Shown here: in pieces, positions 1 through 7,442 of the stretch
Numbering within the stretch: the stretch's first letter is position 1
Layout: every line of letters begins with the position of its first letter
Source of the DNA: JAJDFU01 sp964641965
Lineage (GTDB): Bacteria; Bacteroidota; Bacteroidia; Chitinophagales; Saprospiraceae
Direction: 5' to 3'
DNA length: 64,000 bases
Assembly: GCA_964641965.1 (NCBI GenBank)
Contig: CAZXLD010000010.1
Location: 45,859 to 109,858 of the forward strand
Program-made: the position numbers and the translations under genes
Notes under the pieces: generated by a model
Database searches by the model: none
What the model was told of the DNA's origin: nothing
Seen by the model: the letters and a program-made list of their open reading frames with translations, nothing else

Positions 1-1008
1 CTTAAGCAACACATCCTGTTTTGTATGGATAATGGTTATGCGCTTTATCCTAAAGACCGGGAACCTACCGAGGTATTTGTCCCCGATTTGATGCCCAGGT
101 GGATCCTTAGCTACAACGGGCAACTCCAGCAGTCTCCGGTTTATATGCCGCTCTCCTCCCCACATCCCGTTCGCTTTCCCAGGAATACAGGTCGGATCCT
201 TTTCCATTTTGCCACCCCCAATTTTGAAAAAGAAGCCTTATACCGGTATCGAGTGGTGGGCTTAGATGAACAGTGGTCACCTTGGAGATCGGAACCGTTT
301 GTTGATTTAGTCAACCTTCCACCTGGGTTCTATCATTTGGAAGTAGAATCCAATCTCACTGGTCAAGGCTGGCAATACCACTTCCGAATCCCTGTTCCCT
401 GGTACTTGAGCACAGGGGCAATGGTGCTTTGGATAATTTTGATAGGCGGCCTGTTTGTCGCTCTCCTTCGTTGGCACCGGATACGATTAGCTCGGGAGAA
501 GTTAAATCAGATGCAAAAGCAACGAAAGGAACTACGAAGGCAACGACTGAAAACCCAAACGCGGCAGCTCGAATTCAATTTGGAACAGCAATCCAAAGAG
601 CTGGTAAATACGGCCTACAACCTGGCCCGCAAAAATGAGGTGCTTAGTCAGGTAAAAAAGCAACTCAACAAGCTGGAAAAAAGTGAAACCCAAACCACAA
701 CTCCGATTCGGAAGGTTATCCAAACCATTGACGCCCATTTGGATGATGATAAAGACCGGCAGTTATTTGACCAATATTTCAATCAGGTTCACAATCACTT
801 TTTCGATCGATTGAAACACGATCACCCCAACTTAACCTCTGCCGACCTCCAATTAGCTGCTTTCCTGAAGATGAATCTCTCCACTAAAGAGATTGCGCCC
901 TTGCTGCACATTAGCATTCGAGGAGTCGAAAACCGTCGCTATCGACTCCGAAAAAAAATGAATCTGTCTCCAGAAACCAACTTAAACGAATATTTCATCC
1001 AGTTCTAG
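1..1008 (+). CDS. Y_Y_Y/LuxR-type transmembrane regulator, C-terminal part
   Basis: The reading frame is open to the left edge, so this is the 3' part (335 codons) of a longer gene. Visible from N to C: a triple-tyrosine (Y_Y_Y) Ig-like module ending the periplasmic sensor (LYRYRVVGLDEQW ... LPPGFYHLEV), one transmembrane helix (WIILIGGLFVALL), a basic coiled coil of about 80 residues, and a C-terminal LuxR-like helix-turn-helix (LTSADLQLAAFLKMNLSTKE ... GVENRRYRLRKKM). There is no histidine-kinase or receiver domain in the visible part. Such proteins normally start with a two-component-regulator beta-propeller that binds glycan fragments; that part lies outside the window. Position and strand, directly before GH144/SusCD genes, suggest it controls this PUL in response to a released oligosaccharide (inference). 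Confidence 0.85.
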   Translation, partial: LKQHILFCMDNGYALYPKDREPTEVFVPDLMPRWILSYNGQLQQSPVYMPLSSPHPVRFPRNTGRILFHFATPNFEKEALYRYRVVGLDEQWSPWRSEPFVDLVNLPPGFYHLEVESNLTGQGWQYHFRIPVPWYLSTGAMVLWIILIGGLFVALLRWHRIRLAREKLNQMQKQRKELRRQRLKTQTRQLEFNLEQQSKELVNTAYNLARKNEVLSQVKKQLNKLEKSETQTTTPIRKVIQTIDAHLDDDKDRQLFDQYFNQVHNHFFDRLKHDHPNLTSADLQLAAFLKMNLSTKEIAPLLHISIRGVENRRYRLRKKMNLSPETNLNEYFIQF

Positions 1009-1123
1009 GCCTTGAGTTATTGCTTTCAGGCATTGGCGTAGTAAAAGTGTAGTCTTTTTTTATTGAAAACGGACCGATTTGCCGAGTTTTATATGGTACG
1101 GGAAGTTATTCTCTTATTTTTAT

Positions 1124-3031
1124 ATGGAATTGAAAAACAAAGAGCAGAGACAGTTGACCTATTGGAGTACGTATTCCGGATATCTGATCCAGGGTATATG
1201 CTTCTGTTTATTGGCAGGCAACATGGGGGCCCAAAACCCACCTTCCGGTTTGGTAGCTGTGGGATATGACAGCCACATTGAATTAAACTGGGATATCAAT
1301 CCGGATATCGAGGTGAAATCCGCTCAGGTGTATCGAAGCAGTGATGGAGGATTAACTTTCCAACCTGTTACCATGGTTTCTACTCCCAGTACCTACTACA
1401 TCGATTTTACGGGTAGAGAAGATGTATCCTACCAATATTTTCTCACTTCGATCAATACCCAGGGAAGAGAAAGCGCACCCTCGGATACGATTTCCGCGGG
1501 AACCTTTGAAATGACTGATGACGAATTGCTCACCATGGTGCAGCAATATACGTTCCGCTATTTTTGGGATTTTGCGCATCCGATTTCCGGTCTTGCCCGG
1601 GAACGCAATACGACAGCTACTGTTACAACCGGAGGTTCCGGCTTTGGTATTATGGCCATCCTAGTAGGTATTGAACGGGGGTTTATTACCCGGGAAGAAG
1701 GCCGTGACCGTTTGCTCAAGATTGCTAATTTCCTTACCGATAAAGCCCAACGTTTTAAAGGAGTGTACTCACATTGGCTCAATGGGGCTACAGGGGTAGT
1801 CATTCCATTTAGTCCTCGGGATAATGGTGGCGATCTGGTAGAGACTGCCTTTTTGCTGGAAGGCCTATTAACTGCCAGGGCTTACTTTTCAACTGACACG
1901 CCAGAAGAAACAGAGCTAAGGGGCTTGATCACAGATATATGGGAAACAGTAGACTTTAACTGGTATCGCAAACAGGTAGAAAAAGTACTTTGGTGGCATT
2001 GGTCGCCCGATTTTAATTTCGATATCGATCTGCAGATCCGTGGATTCAATGAAACCCACATCGTCTACCTTTTAGCTATTGCCTCCCCGGTACCCTCATT
2101 TCGAGTACCAACCAGCCTCTATCATGAAGGTTGGGCCGGCCTTTCAAGTTATACCAACGGCTCCTCTTACTACGGATATCCCCTGGAAGTAGGTGGATTC
2201 CGCGGAGGTCCGCTCTTCTTCTCTCATTATTCCTACATCGGATGGGACCCCAGGTACATGAAAGATGAATACACCAATTATTTTAATCGAAATACGTACC
2301 ATACGCTGATCAATCGGGCACATAGTATCGAAAATCCATATGATCGAGTTGGGTATAGTGCAAAATGTTGGGGTATCACAGCAAGCGACGATCCAGATGG
2401 TTATTTGGCACACTCCCCTGCCAATTCACAACGGGACAACGGAACGATAAGCCCAACTGCAGCCTTAAGTTCCATGCCTTACACACCGGAATTTTCTATG
2501 GAGGCCCTCAAGCACTTTTACCGTGACCTGGGTGATCGGCTTTGGGGGCAATATGGATTTTACGATGCATTCAACCTGGGCCGCAATTGGTTTGCGAATA
2601 GCTACCTCGCTATTGACCAGGGACCCATCATTTGTATGATTGAAAATCATCGCACTGGCTTACTATGGGAAAATTTCATGCAAAATCCGGAGATCATGCC
2701 GGCTATGGAAGCGATCGGATTCGAGCCGGACAGTACATTGGTCGTTTCAACGGTAGAACGCAAAGTACCAGTAAAGGAACTTGAAGTATTCCCTAACCCA
2801 GCAAACGATCAACTCTACATTATTGCTGATGGCGTACAAAACAGAGATGCCCAACTGGAGGTTGCCGGCCTGGATGGAAAGCTGATTCCTACGCAGATTA
2901 CGAACACTACCTATTCTGGAGATATAAAGCTATGGCAATTGTCGACAATCAGCTGGGAACCTGGCATCTACGTAGCACGCGTACGATCCGGGAGACAGCT
3001 GTTTGTAAGACGAATAGTCATAACCAGATAA
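1124..3031 (+). CDS. Secreted GH144-type glycoamylase-fold glucanase with T9SS sorting domain
   Basis: A 635-residue secreted glycosidase. I start at ATG 1124 rather than the upstream in-frame TTG at 1079, because 1124 gives a short basic leader before the hydrophobic signal segment (GYLIQGICFCLLAG) that ends at GAQ. Residues about 35-120 look like a fibronectin-III-type module. Residues about 130-545 are the (alpha/alpha)6 glycoamylase domain (PF10091), with typical blocks TFRYFWDFAHP, SGFGIMAILVGIERGF, YGFYDAFNL and the near-terminal LAIDQGPI. The tail (VFPNPANDQLYI to the C-terminal RRIVITR) is a type A T9SS sorting domain, so it should end on the cell surface or outside. PF10091 in GH144 is known from endo-beta-1,2-glucanases; the substrate here is inference. 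It is a paralogue of the lipoprotein at 5855-7234. Confidence 0.85.
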   Translation: MELKNKEQRQLTYWSTYSGYLIQGICFCLLAGNMGAQNPPSGLVAVGYDSHIELNWDINPDIEVKSAQVYRSSDGGLTFQPVTMVSTPSTYYIDFTGREDVSYQYFLTSINTQGRESAPSDTISAGTFEMTDDELLTMVQQYTFRYFWDFAHPISGLARERNTTATVTTGGSGFGIMAILVGIERGFITREEGRDRLLKIANFLTDKAQRFKGVYSHWLNGATGVVIPFSPRDNGGDLVETAFLLEGLLTARAYFSTDTPEETELRGLITDIWETVDFNWYRKQVEKVLWWHWSPDFNFDIDLQIRGFNETHIVYLLAIASPVPSFRVPTSLYHEGWAGLSSYTNGSSYYGYPLEVGGFRGGPLFFSHYSYIGWDPRYMKDEYTNYFNRNTYHTLINRAHSIENPYDRVGYSAKCWGITASDDPDGYLAHSPANSQRDNGTISPTAALSSMPYTPEFSMEALKHFYRDLGDRLWGQYGFYDAFNLGRNWFANSYLAIDQGPIICMIENHRTGLLWENFMQNPEIMPAMEAIGFEPDSTLVVSTVERKVPVKELEVFPNPANDQLYIIADGVQNRDAQLEVAGLDGKLIPTQITNTTYSGDIKLWQLSTISWEPGIYVARVRSGRQLFVRRIVITR

Positions 3032-3060
3032 TATTTTTTAACCAAACTCATCCCTAATCT

Positions 3061-5787
3061 ATGAAGCGATTTCTTTACACTTTCATCGCGCTACTTACCT
3101 TCGGGATCTGTCTTCAAGGCCAAACGGTCATTGAAGATTTCGAAGACGGAGGCAAGCTTCGCTGGGACACCCTAATCCAGGGATCATTCGCCATTGTGGC
3201 CAATCCAGAAGATACCACCGGGCGAAATCCAAGCCCCGATGTGGGTTCTTACACCAAAGACACCTTTGGCTTCAGCCTTTTCCGGACATTTTTGGAAACT
3301 CCGCTCGATCTGAGCCTTGAAAACGAATTCTCCATTCAGGTTTACGCCGGTGAGGCCACCTCCTTCATTTTCAAACTTCAGGGGCCTGGTCAGGCTATCG
3401 AGGCTAGGACGAATATACCTGTTGCCAATCAGTGGAGGACCTATACCTTTGATTTTAGCCAAGCGGCAGGTTTAGACAGTCTAAACCAAATCCTGATCTT
3501 TTTTGACCCGGGGGATGGAGAAAGCACAGACACTTACCTGGTCGACAACATCATTCAGAACCCGGAAGGTCCCTGCGCCGGCACAGTCCCGGATCCAACC
3601 CTCCTGGATGATTTCGAATGTCAGCGAAATGCCACCTATGGCGTTGGGTTCGACAGCCTTACCGCAGTACCCAATCCAGATGCATCCGGTATCAATACCA
3701 GTAGTACTGTGGGGCGTTGGGGAGATCCGCCCAACAACAACTTTAGTGCGTTGGTGCTTGATTATGAAGTAAATGTAGACTTGACTACCAACAATCAGCT
3801 GAATGCAAAAGTCTGGGCACCTGCCGGAGCAACCACCATGGGCTTCAAGTTGGAAGGAGGAGCCTCTCCGGCAGTTGAAACAACAGCTGAAATACCTGAA
3901 TCGGAGACTTGGATCCAGTATTCCATTGACTTTAGCGATCAAGCCAACGCTAATCACAAACGGGTTGTCCTCTTTTTCGGCTTTAACGAATCGGATACCG
4001 TATCAACGGTTTGGTATGTGGACGATATTTCATTCACAGAACTCGTTGCACCTGGTCCGCTGGAAGACTTCGAAGAAGGCGGAAAACTGATCTGGACCGG
4101 TACCAACGGTACTTTTGATGGTCCGATTGCCAATCCGGACGCTTCAGGGGAGAACACTAGCGCCAACATTGGTTCCTTTGCCAAATCTGCCGCCTTGGGA
4201 CAGGTATCTGCTGCCCTCCCGGAAGGTATTGATCTGAGTGTATTCCCACAGGTGAACCTGCAAGTATGGGCTCCTGCCGGAGCAACTGAAGTCCGGATGA
4301 GCTTAGTCAGCCCATTGGAAGGTGTTAAATCGGCTACTGCCCCGATTGAGGAAACTGAAACCTGGGTCAACCTTGGATTCGACTTTACCGAAAGTCAAGA
4401 TATTACTGATTTTGACCAGGTTCAGTTGATCTTTGATCCGGGGATAGAGAACACAAGTGCCTTTTTCTTCGATAACTTGAGCGTGGGTCAATCCACCGTA
4501 GATCCCTGTCTGGAAGTAGATAGCATTCCCACAGCTATTGATGATTTCGAATGTCAACGGAACTATGACGTCATCAATGGAGGTAACCAGCTGGAGGTTG
4601 TTGTCAATCCGGATGTAAGCGATGGTAATCCAAGCACCACGGTGGGTAAATATACCGATCCGGACGACCAGTTTTCAGCACTGTCTTATAGTACCGGCCA
4701 GTCCATAGACTTATCTATTTACAATATCCTTTCTGTAAAAATCTGGTCTCCTGCAGTAGTGCCCTTAGGCTTCAAATTGGAAGGCGGCTCAAGTGCACCT
4801 TTCGAGACCACTATGATGGTGAGCGAAGCCGGCGAATGGATCGAATATTTAATCCCGTTCACCGACCAGGCGGAAGGCGATTTTCAGACCTTATCTATTT
4901 TCTTCAATTTCGGCGTAGCACCGGGTACCAATACGGATGAATATTTCATCGATGATGTAAAATGGGTGCGGCCAACGATAACAGGCTGTATCGCCAACTT
5001 TGAAGAACCTGCCTTCTCTGTTCCTTCCTGGCAGTATTTTGCGAATGGCGATGGTGCCAATTCCTCGGGTATCCAAAACTTGGTAGTACCTAACCCGGAC
5101 CAGTCTGGTATCAATATGAGTGAAACCGTTGCTCAATTCATCGAAACACCAGACGGTAATAATTTTGCCGGTGCTTTTTCCAATCCGAACCCGGATGCGC
5201 CTTTCAATATCGGTGAAGATCGCCAGCTTACAGCTAAGATCTGGATGCCGGTGGCAGGTCGTGTTGTATTGAAAGTAGAGCAGGGACTTGACGGGGCACC
5301 GAGCTCCGGAGATATCTTCTCGGATGAGGATTATGATACGCCCGGACAATGGAAGGAGTTGACCTGGACCTACACCCTGACTCAGGGGGGAGATCCTATC
5401 CCGGCGAACTCAGTCTACCAACGGCTGACCATTATTCCCAACTTCGATGAAATTCCAGAAGTAGAACAGACTCACTTCTTCGATGATATTGCTATCAAAG
5501 GAGGAGATTGCGCCAACCCAACAGTAAACATTTTCAATCCGGTACGGGTAGAAACTTTCCGAATGTTTCCCAACCCAGCCTATGATCGACTCACTGTTGA
5601 GAAAGTGCAATCCGTACGCCGTTATGCGATCTTCAATAATCTCGGACAACGGGTTATGATTATCCAGGATGCTACAGCCTTCAATGTTCAGATCGACATT
5701 CAGAATCTGAATACCGGTATGTATTACCTCAACGGCTACAACGATTCCGGCAAGCTGGTTGCTTCCGGACGATTTATAAAGCGTTAA
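3061..5787 (+). CDS. Five-module jelly-roll-like glycan-binding candidate, T9SS-exported
   Basis: 908 residues with a signal peptide (ending near LQGQ). Five related modules of about 140-175 residues begin near residues 23, 182, 334, 493 and 643. Each has a DFE-type first strand, a V(A/P)NPD.SG.N.S..VG motif, a (K/Q)VWAPAG...KLEGG core, a W...FDF strand and a closing (Y/F)(F/V)(D)D(I/V) strand. Modules 1 and 3 share EDFE.GGKL.W and modules 2 and 4 share DDFECQRN, giving an A-B-A-B-C order. The C-terminus (MFPNPAYDRLTVE ... GRFIKR) is a type A T9SS sorting domain. No catalytic domain is seen. Lying 29 nt after the first GH144 gene, it most likely binds or presents the PUL glycan at the surface; carbohydrate binding is inferred from fold-like pattern and context only. 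Confidence 0.8.
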   Translation: MKRFLYTFIALLTFGICLQGQTVIEDFEDGGKLRWDTLIQGSFAIVANPEDTTGRNPSPDVGSYTKDTFGFSLFRTFLETPLDLSLENEFSIQVYAGEATSFIFKLQGPGQAIEARTNIPVANQWRTYTFDFSQAAGLDSLNQILIFFDPGDGESTDTYLVDNIIQNPEGPCAGTVPDPTLLDDFECQRNATYGVGFDSLTAVPNPDASGINTSSTVGRWGDPPNNNFSALVLDYEVNVDLTTNNQLNAKVWAPAGATTMGFKLEGGASPAVETTAEIPESETWIQYSIDFSDQANANHKRVVLFFGFNESDTVSTVWYVDDISFTELVAPGPLEDFEEGGKLIWTGTNGTFDGPIANPDASGENTSANIGSFAKSAALGQVSAALPEGIDLSVFPQVNLQVWAPAGATEVRMSLVSPLEGVKSATAPIEETETWVNLGFDFTESQDITDFDQVQLIFDPGIENTSAFFFDNLSVGQSTVDPCLEVDSIPTAIDDFECQRNYDVINGGNQLEVVVNPDVSDGNPSTTVGKYTDPDDQFSALSYSTGQSIDLSIYNILSVKIWSPAVVPLGFKLEGGSSAPFETTMMVSEAGEWIEYLIPFTDQAEGDFQTLSIFFNFGVAPGTNTDEYFIDDVKWVRPTITGCIANFEEPAFSVPSWQYFANGDGANSSGIQNLVVPNPDQSGINMSETVAQFIETPDGNNFAGAFSNPNPDAPFNIGEDRQLTAKIWMPVAGRVVLKVEQGLDGAPSSGDIFSDEDYDTPGQWKELTWTYTLTQGGDPIPANSVYQRLTIIPNFDEIPEVEQTHFFDDIAIKGGDCANPTVNIFNPVRVETFRMFPNPAYDRLTVEKVQSVRRYAIFNNLGQRVMIIQDATAFNVQIDIQNLNTGMYYLNGYNDSGKLVASGRFIKR

Positions 5788-5806
5788 TTTCCATACAATA
5801 GTATTC

Positions 5807-5838
5807 ATGCGGAAGGCTGATCAGCCTTCCGCATTTTA
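5807..5838 (+). terminator. Perfect 28-bp palindrome plus T-run inside the PUL
   Basis: ATGCGGAAGGCTGA at 5807-5820 is followed directly by its exact reverse complement at 5821-5834, then TTTT. This has the form of a strong intrinsic terminator 19 nt after the binding-protein stop and 16 nt before the next gene. Partial read-through or a separate promoter would be needed for 5855 onward. Confidence 0.85.
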
Positions 5839-5854
5839 ACCATCCCTGGTCACA

Positions 5855-7234
5855 ATGAGGATTTATTCAATTCTCTTCCTTACCATCCTTTTTATATCCT
5901 GCAACTCTCGACCTACCCCGGCCGAGCAACCAACACCATTTGTTCCTTTTTCTACTGAAGAGCTCAAACAAAGGACCTTTCAATACTTTTGGGAGCTAAC
6001 CGATTCCACTACACAGTGGCAAACCCCTGACCGATGGCCCAGCCGTACCTTTTCCAGCATAGCAGCTACTGGATTCGGCATCACCTCTTTTTTAATCGGC
6101 ATTGAAAACGAATATGTTTCTCGGCAAGCCGCTGCCGAACGCGTCCTGCACGTCCTGGAAGTCCTCTACCATCTCCCCCAAGGAGCTGCCCAAACCGGCA
6201 TGGGCGGTTATAAAGGTTTTTTTTATCACTTCCTTACCTACGAAAAAGGAACCCGGTTCAAAGAGGTCGAATTATCAACGATTGATACCGGTTTATTGAT
6301 GGCGGGAATTTTAAGTGCTCAAACCTATTTTAGTAAAGACAACCCCACAGAAAAAAAGATACGGGAACTGGCAGACAACCTCTATCGCCGAGTCGAATGG
6401 GATTGGTTCCTGAATGAGGAAGGCCGACTTTCCATGGGTTGGCATCCGGAAAGAGGCTTCATTGAAGCTGACTGGAGAGGCTATAATGAAGCAATGATTC
6501 TGATCCTCCTGGCCATGGGGTCTCCTACACATCCGATCCCTGCAAACAGTTGGGAACTTTGGTGCGAACCCTACGAATGGATGGATTTTTACGGAATGGA
6601 GCATGTCAATTTTGATCCCCTGTTTGGGCATCAATACAGCCACATGTACGTCGATTTTCGGGGTATCCAGGATGCTTACATGCGGGAAAAGGGTATCGAC
6701 TACTTTGAAAATGCGCGCCGGGCCACTTTGGCAAACCGAGCTTACTGTATAGATAACCCTTCCGGATTTACAGGATATGGCCCTAATCAATGGGGACTGA
6801 CAGCTTGCGACGGTCCGGCAAATGACCGCATCCAGGTACAAGGCAAACCTATTCAAACCTTTACCTACCGAGCTCGCGGCGCCTCCGCCCAGCGTATCGT
6901 AGACGATGGCACCATTGCACCGACAGCTGCGGGCGGATCTATTCCATTTGCATCGGAAGCATCCTTAGCCGCTCTGGAATATATGTGGAATACGCATGCC
7001 GATCAGTTGATTGGTAAATATGGATTTCGGGATGCTTTCAACCTTACCTACACCAAAGGAAATCCAAGTGGATGGTTTGACACCGATTACCTGGGCATTG
7101 ACCAAGGACCAATACTCATTCAATTGCAGAACCACGAAAATGAAATGATCTGGAACCTCATGAAACAGAATCCCTATCTCATTTCCGGCTTGAAAAAAGC
7201 GGGTTTCACCGGGGGCTGGCTTGGGGAAATGTAA
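5855..7234 (+). CDS. GH144-type glycoamylase-fold lipoprotein
   Basis: 459 residues. The N-terminus is a lipoprotein signal (hydrophobic run then LFISC, Cys16), so the enzyme is membrane-anchored; no T9SS tail is present. Almost the whole mature chain is the PF10091 glycoamylase-fold domain, parallel to 1124-3031: TFQYFWELTDS, TGFGITSFLIGIENEY, RGYNEAMILILLAMGSP, GSIPFASEASLAAL, YGFRDAFNLTY and YLGIDQGPILIQLQNHE. Length fits single-domain GH144 endo-beta-1,2-glucanases. I cannot name catalytic residues from sequence alone. Having one secreted and one lipid-anchored enzyme suggests two steps: cutting of polymer outside, then trimming at the membrane. The sister enzymes could instead differ in linkage or chain-length preference. 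Confidence 0.83.
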   Translation: MRIYSILFLTILFISCNSRPTPAEQPTPFVPFSTEELKQRTFQYFWELTDSTTQWQTPDRWPSRTFSSIAATGFGITSFLIGIENEYVSRQAAAERVLHVLEVLYHLPQGAAQTGMGGYKGFFYHFLTYEKGTRFKEVELSTIDTGLLMAGILSAQTYFSKDNPTEKKIRELADNLYRRVEWDWFLNEEGRLSMGWHPERGFIEADWRGYNEAMILILLAMGSPTHPIPANSWELWCEPYEWMDFYGMEHVNFDPLFGHQYSHMYVDFRGIQDAYMREKGIDYFENARRATLANRAYCIDNPSGFTGYGPNQWGLTACDGPANDRIQVQGKPIQTFTYRARGASAQRIVDDGTIAPTAAGGSIPFASEASLAALEYMWNTHADQLIGKYGFRDAFNLTYTKGNPSGWFDTDYLGIDQGPILIQLQNHENEMIWNLMKQNPYLISGLKKAGFTGGWLGEM

Positions 7235-7442
7235 CAATTCGACATCATGCCCACAACCAATCAGACAGGAACCTACATGGGGAGAAAATTACAAAGAAGA
7301 TGTTCGTTCCGGGCGGGCTGGAAACCTTTTTAATGCACACACAGCGGCCTACACTTATGCAAAATGCCAAAATAACCGAATAAAAAGAGGGGTGCGATAA
7401 CGACGGTCCACCCAATAGGTCCTTTTACCAAAATCACGAGTT

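Noticed and set aside
6311..6856. 181-codon minus-strand open frame inside the GH144 lipoprotein gene
   Set aside because: Mirrors the codon structure of the real gene and shows no recognisable domain.
7246..7335. 28-codon open frame in the gap before susC
   Set aside because: No membrane, signal or family pattern; other frames in the gap are equally open for short stretches.
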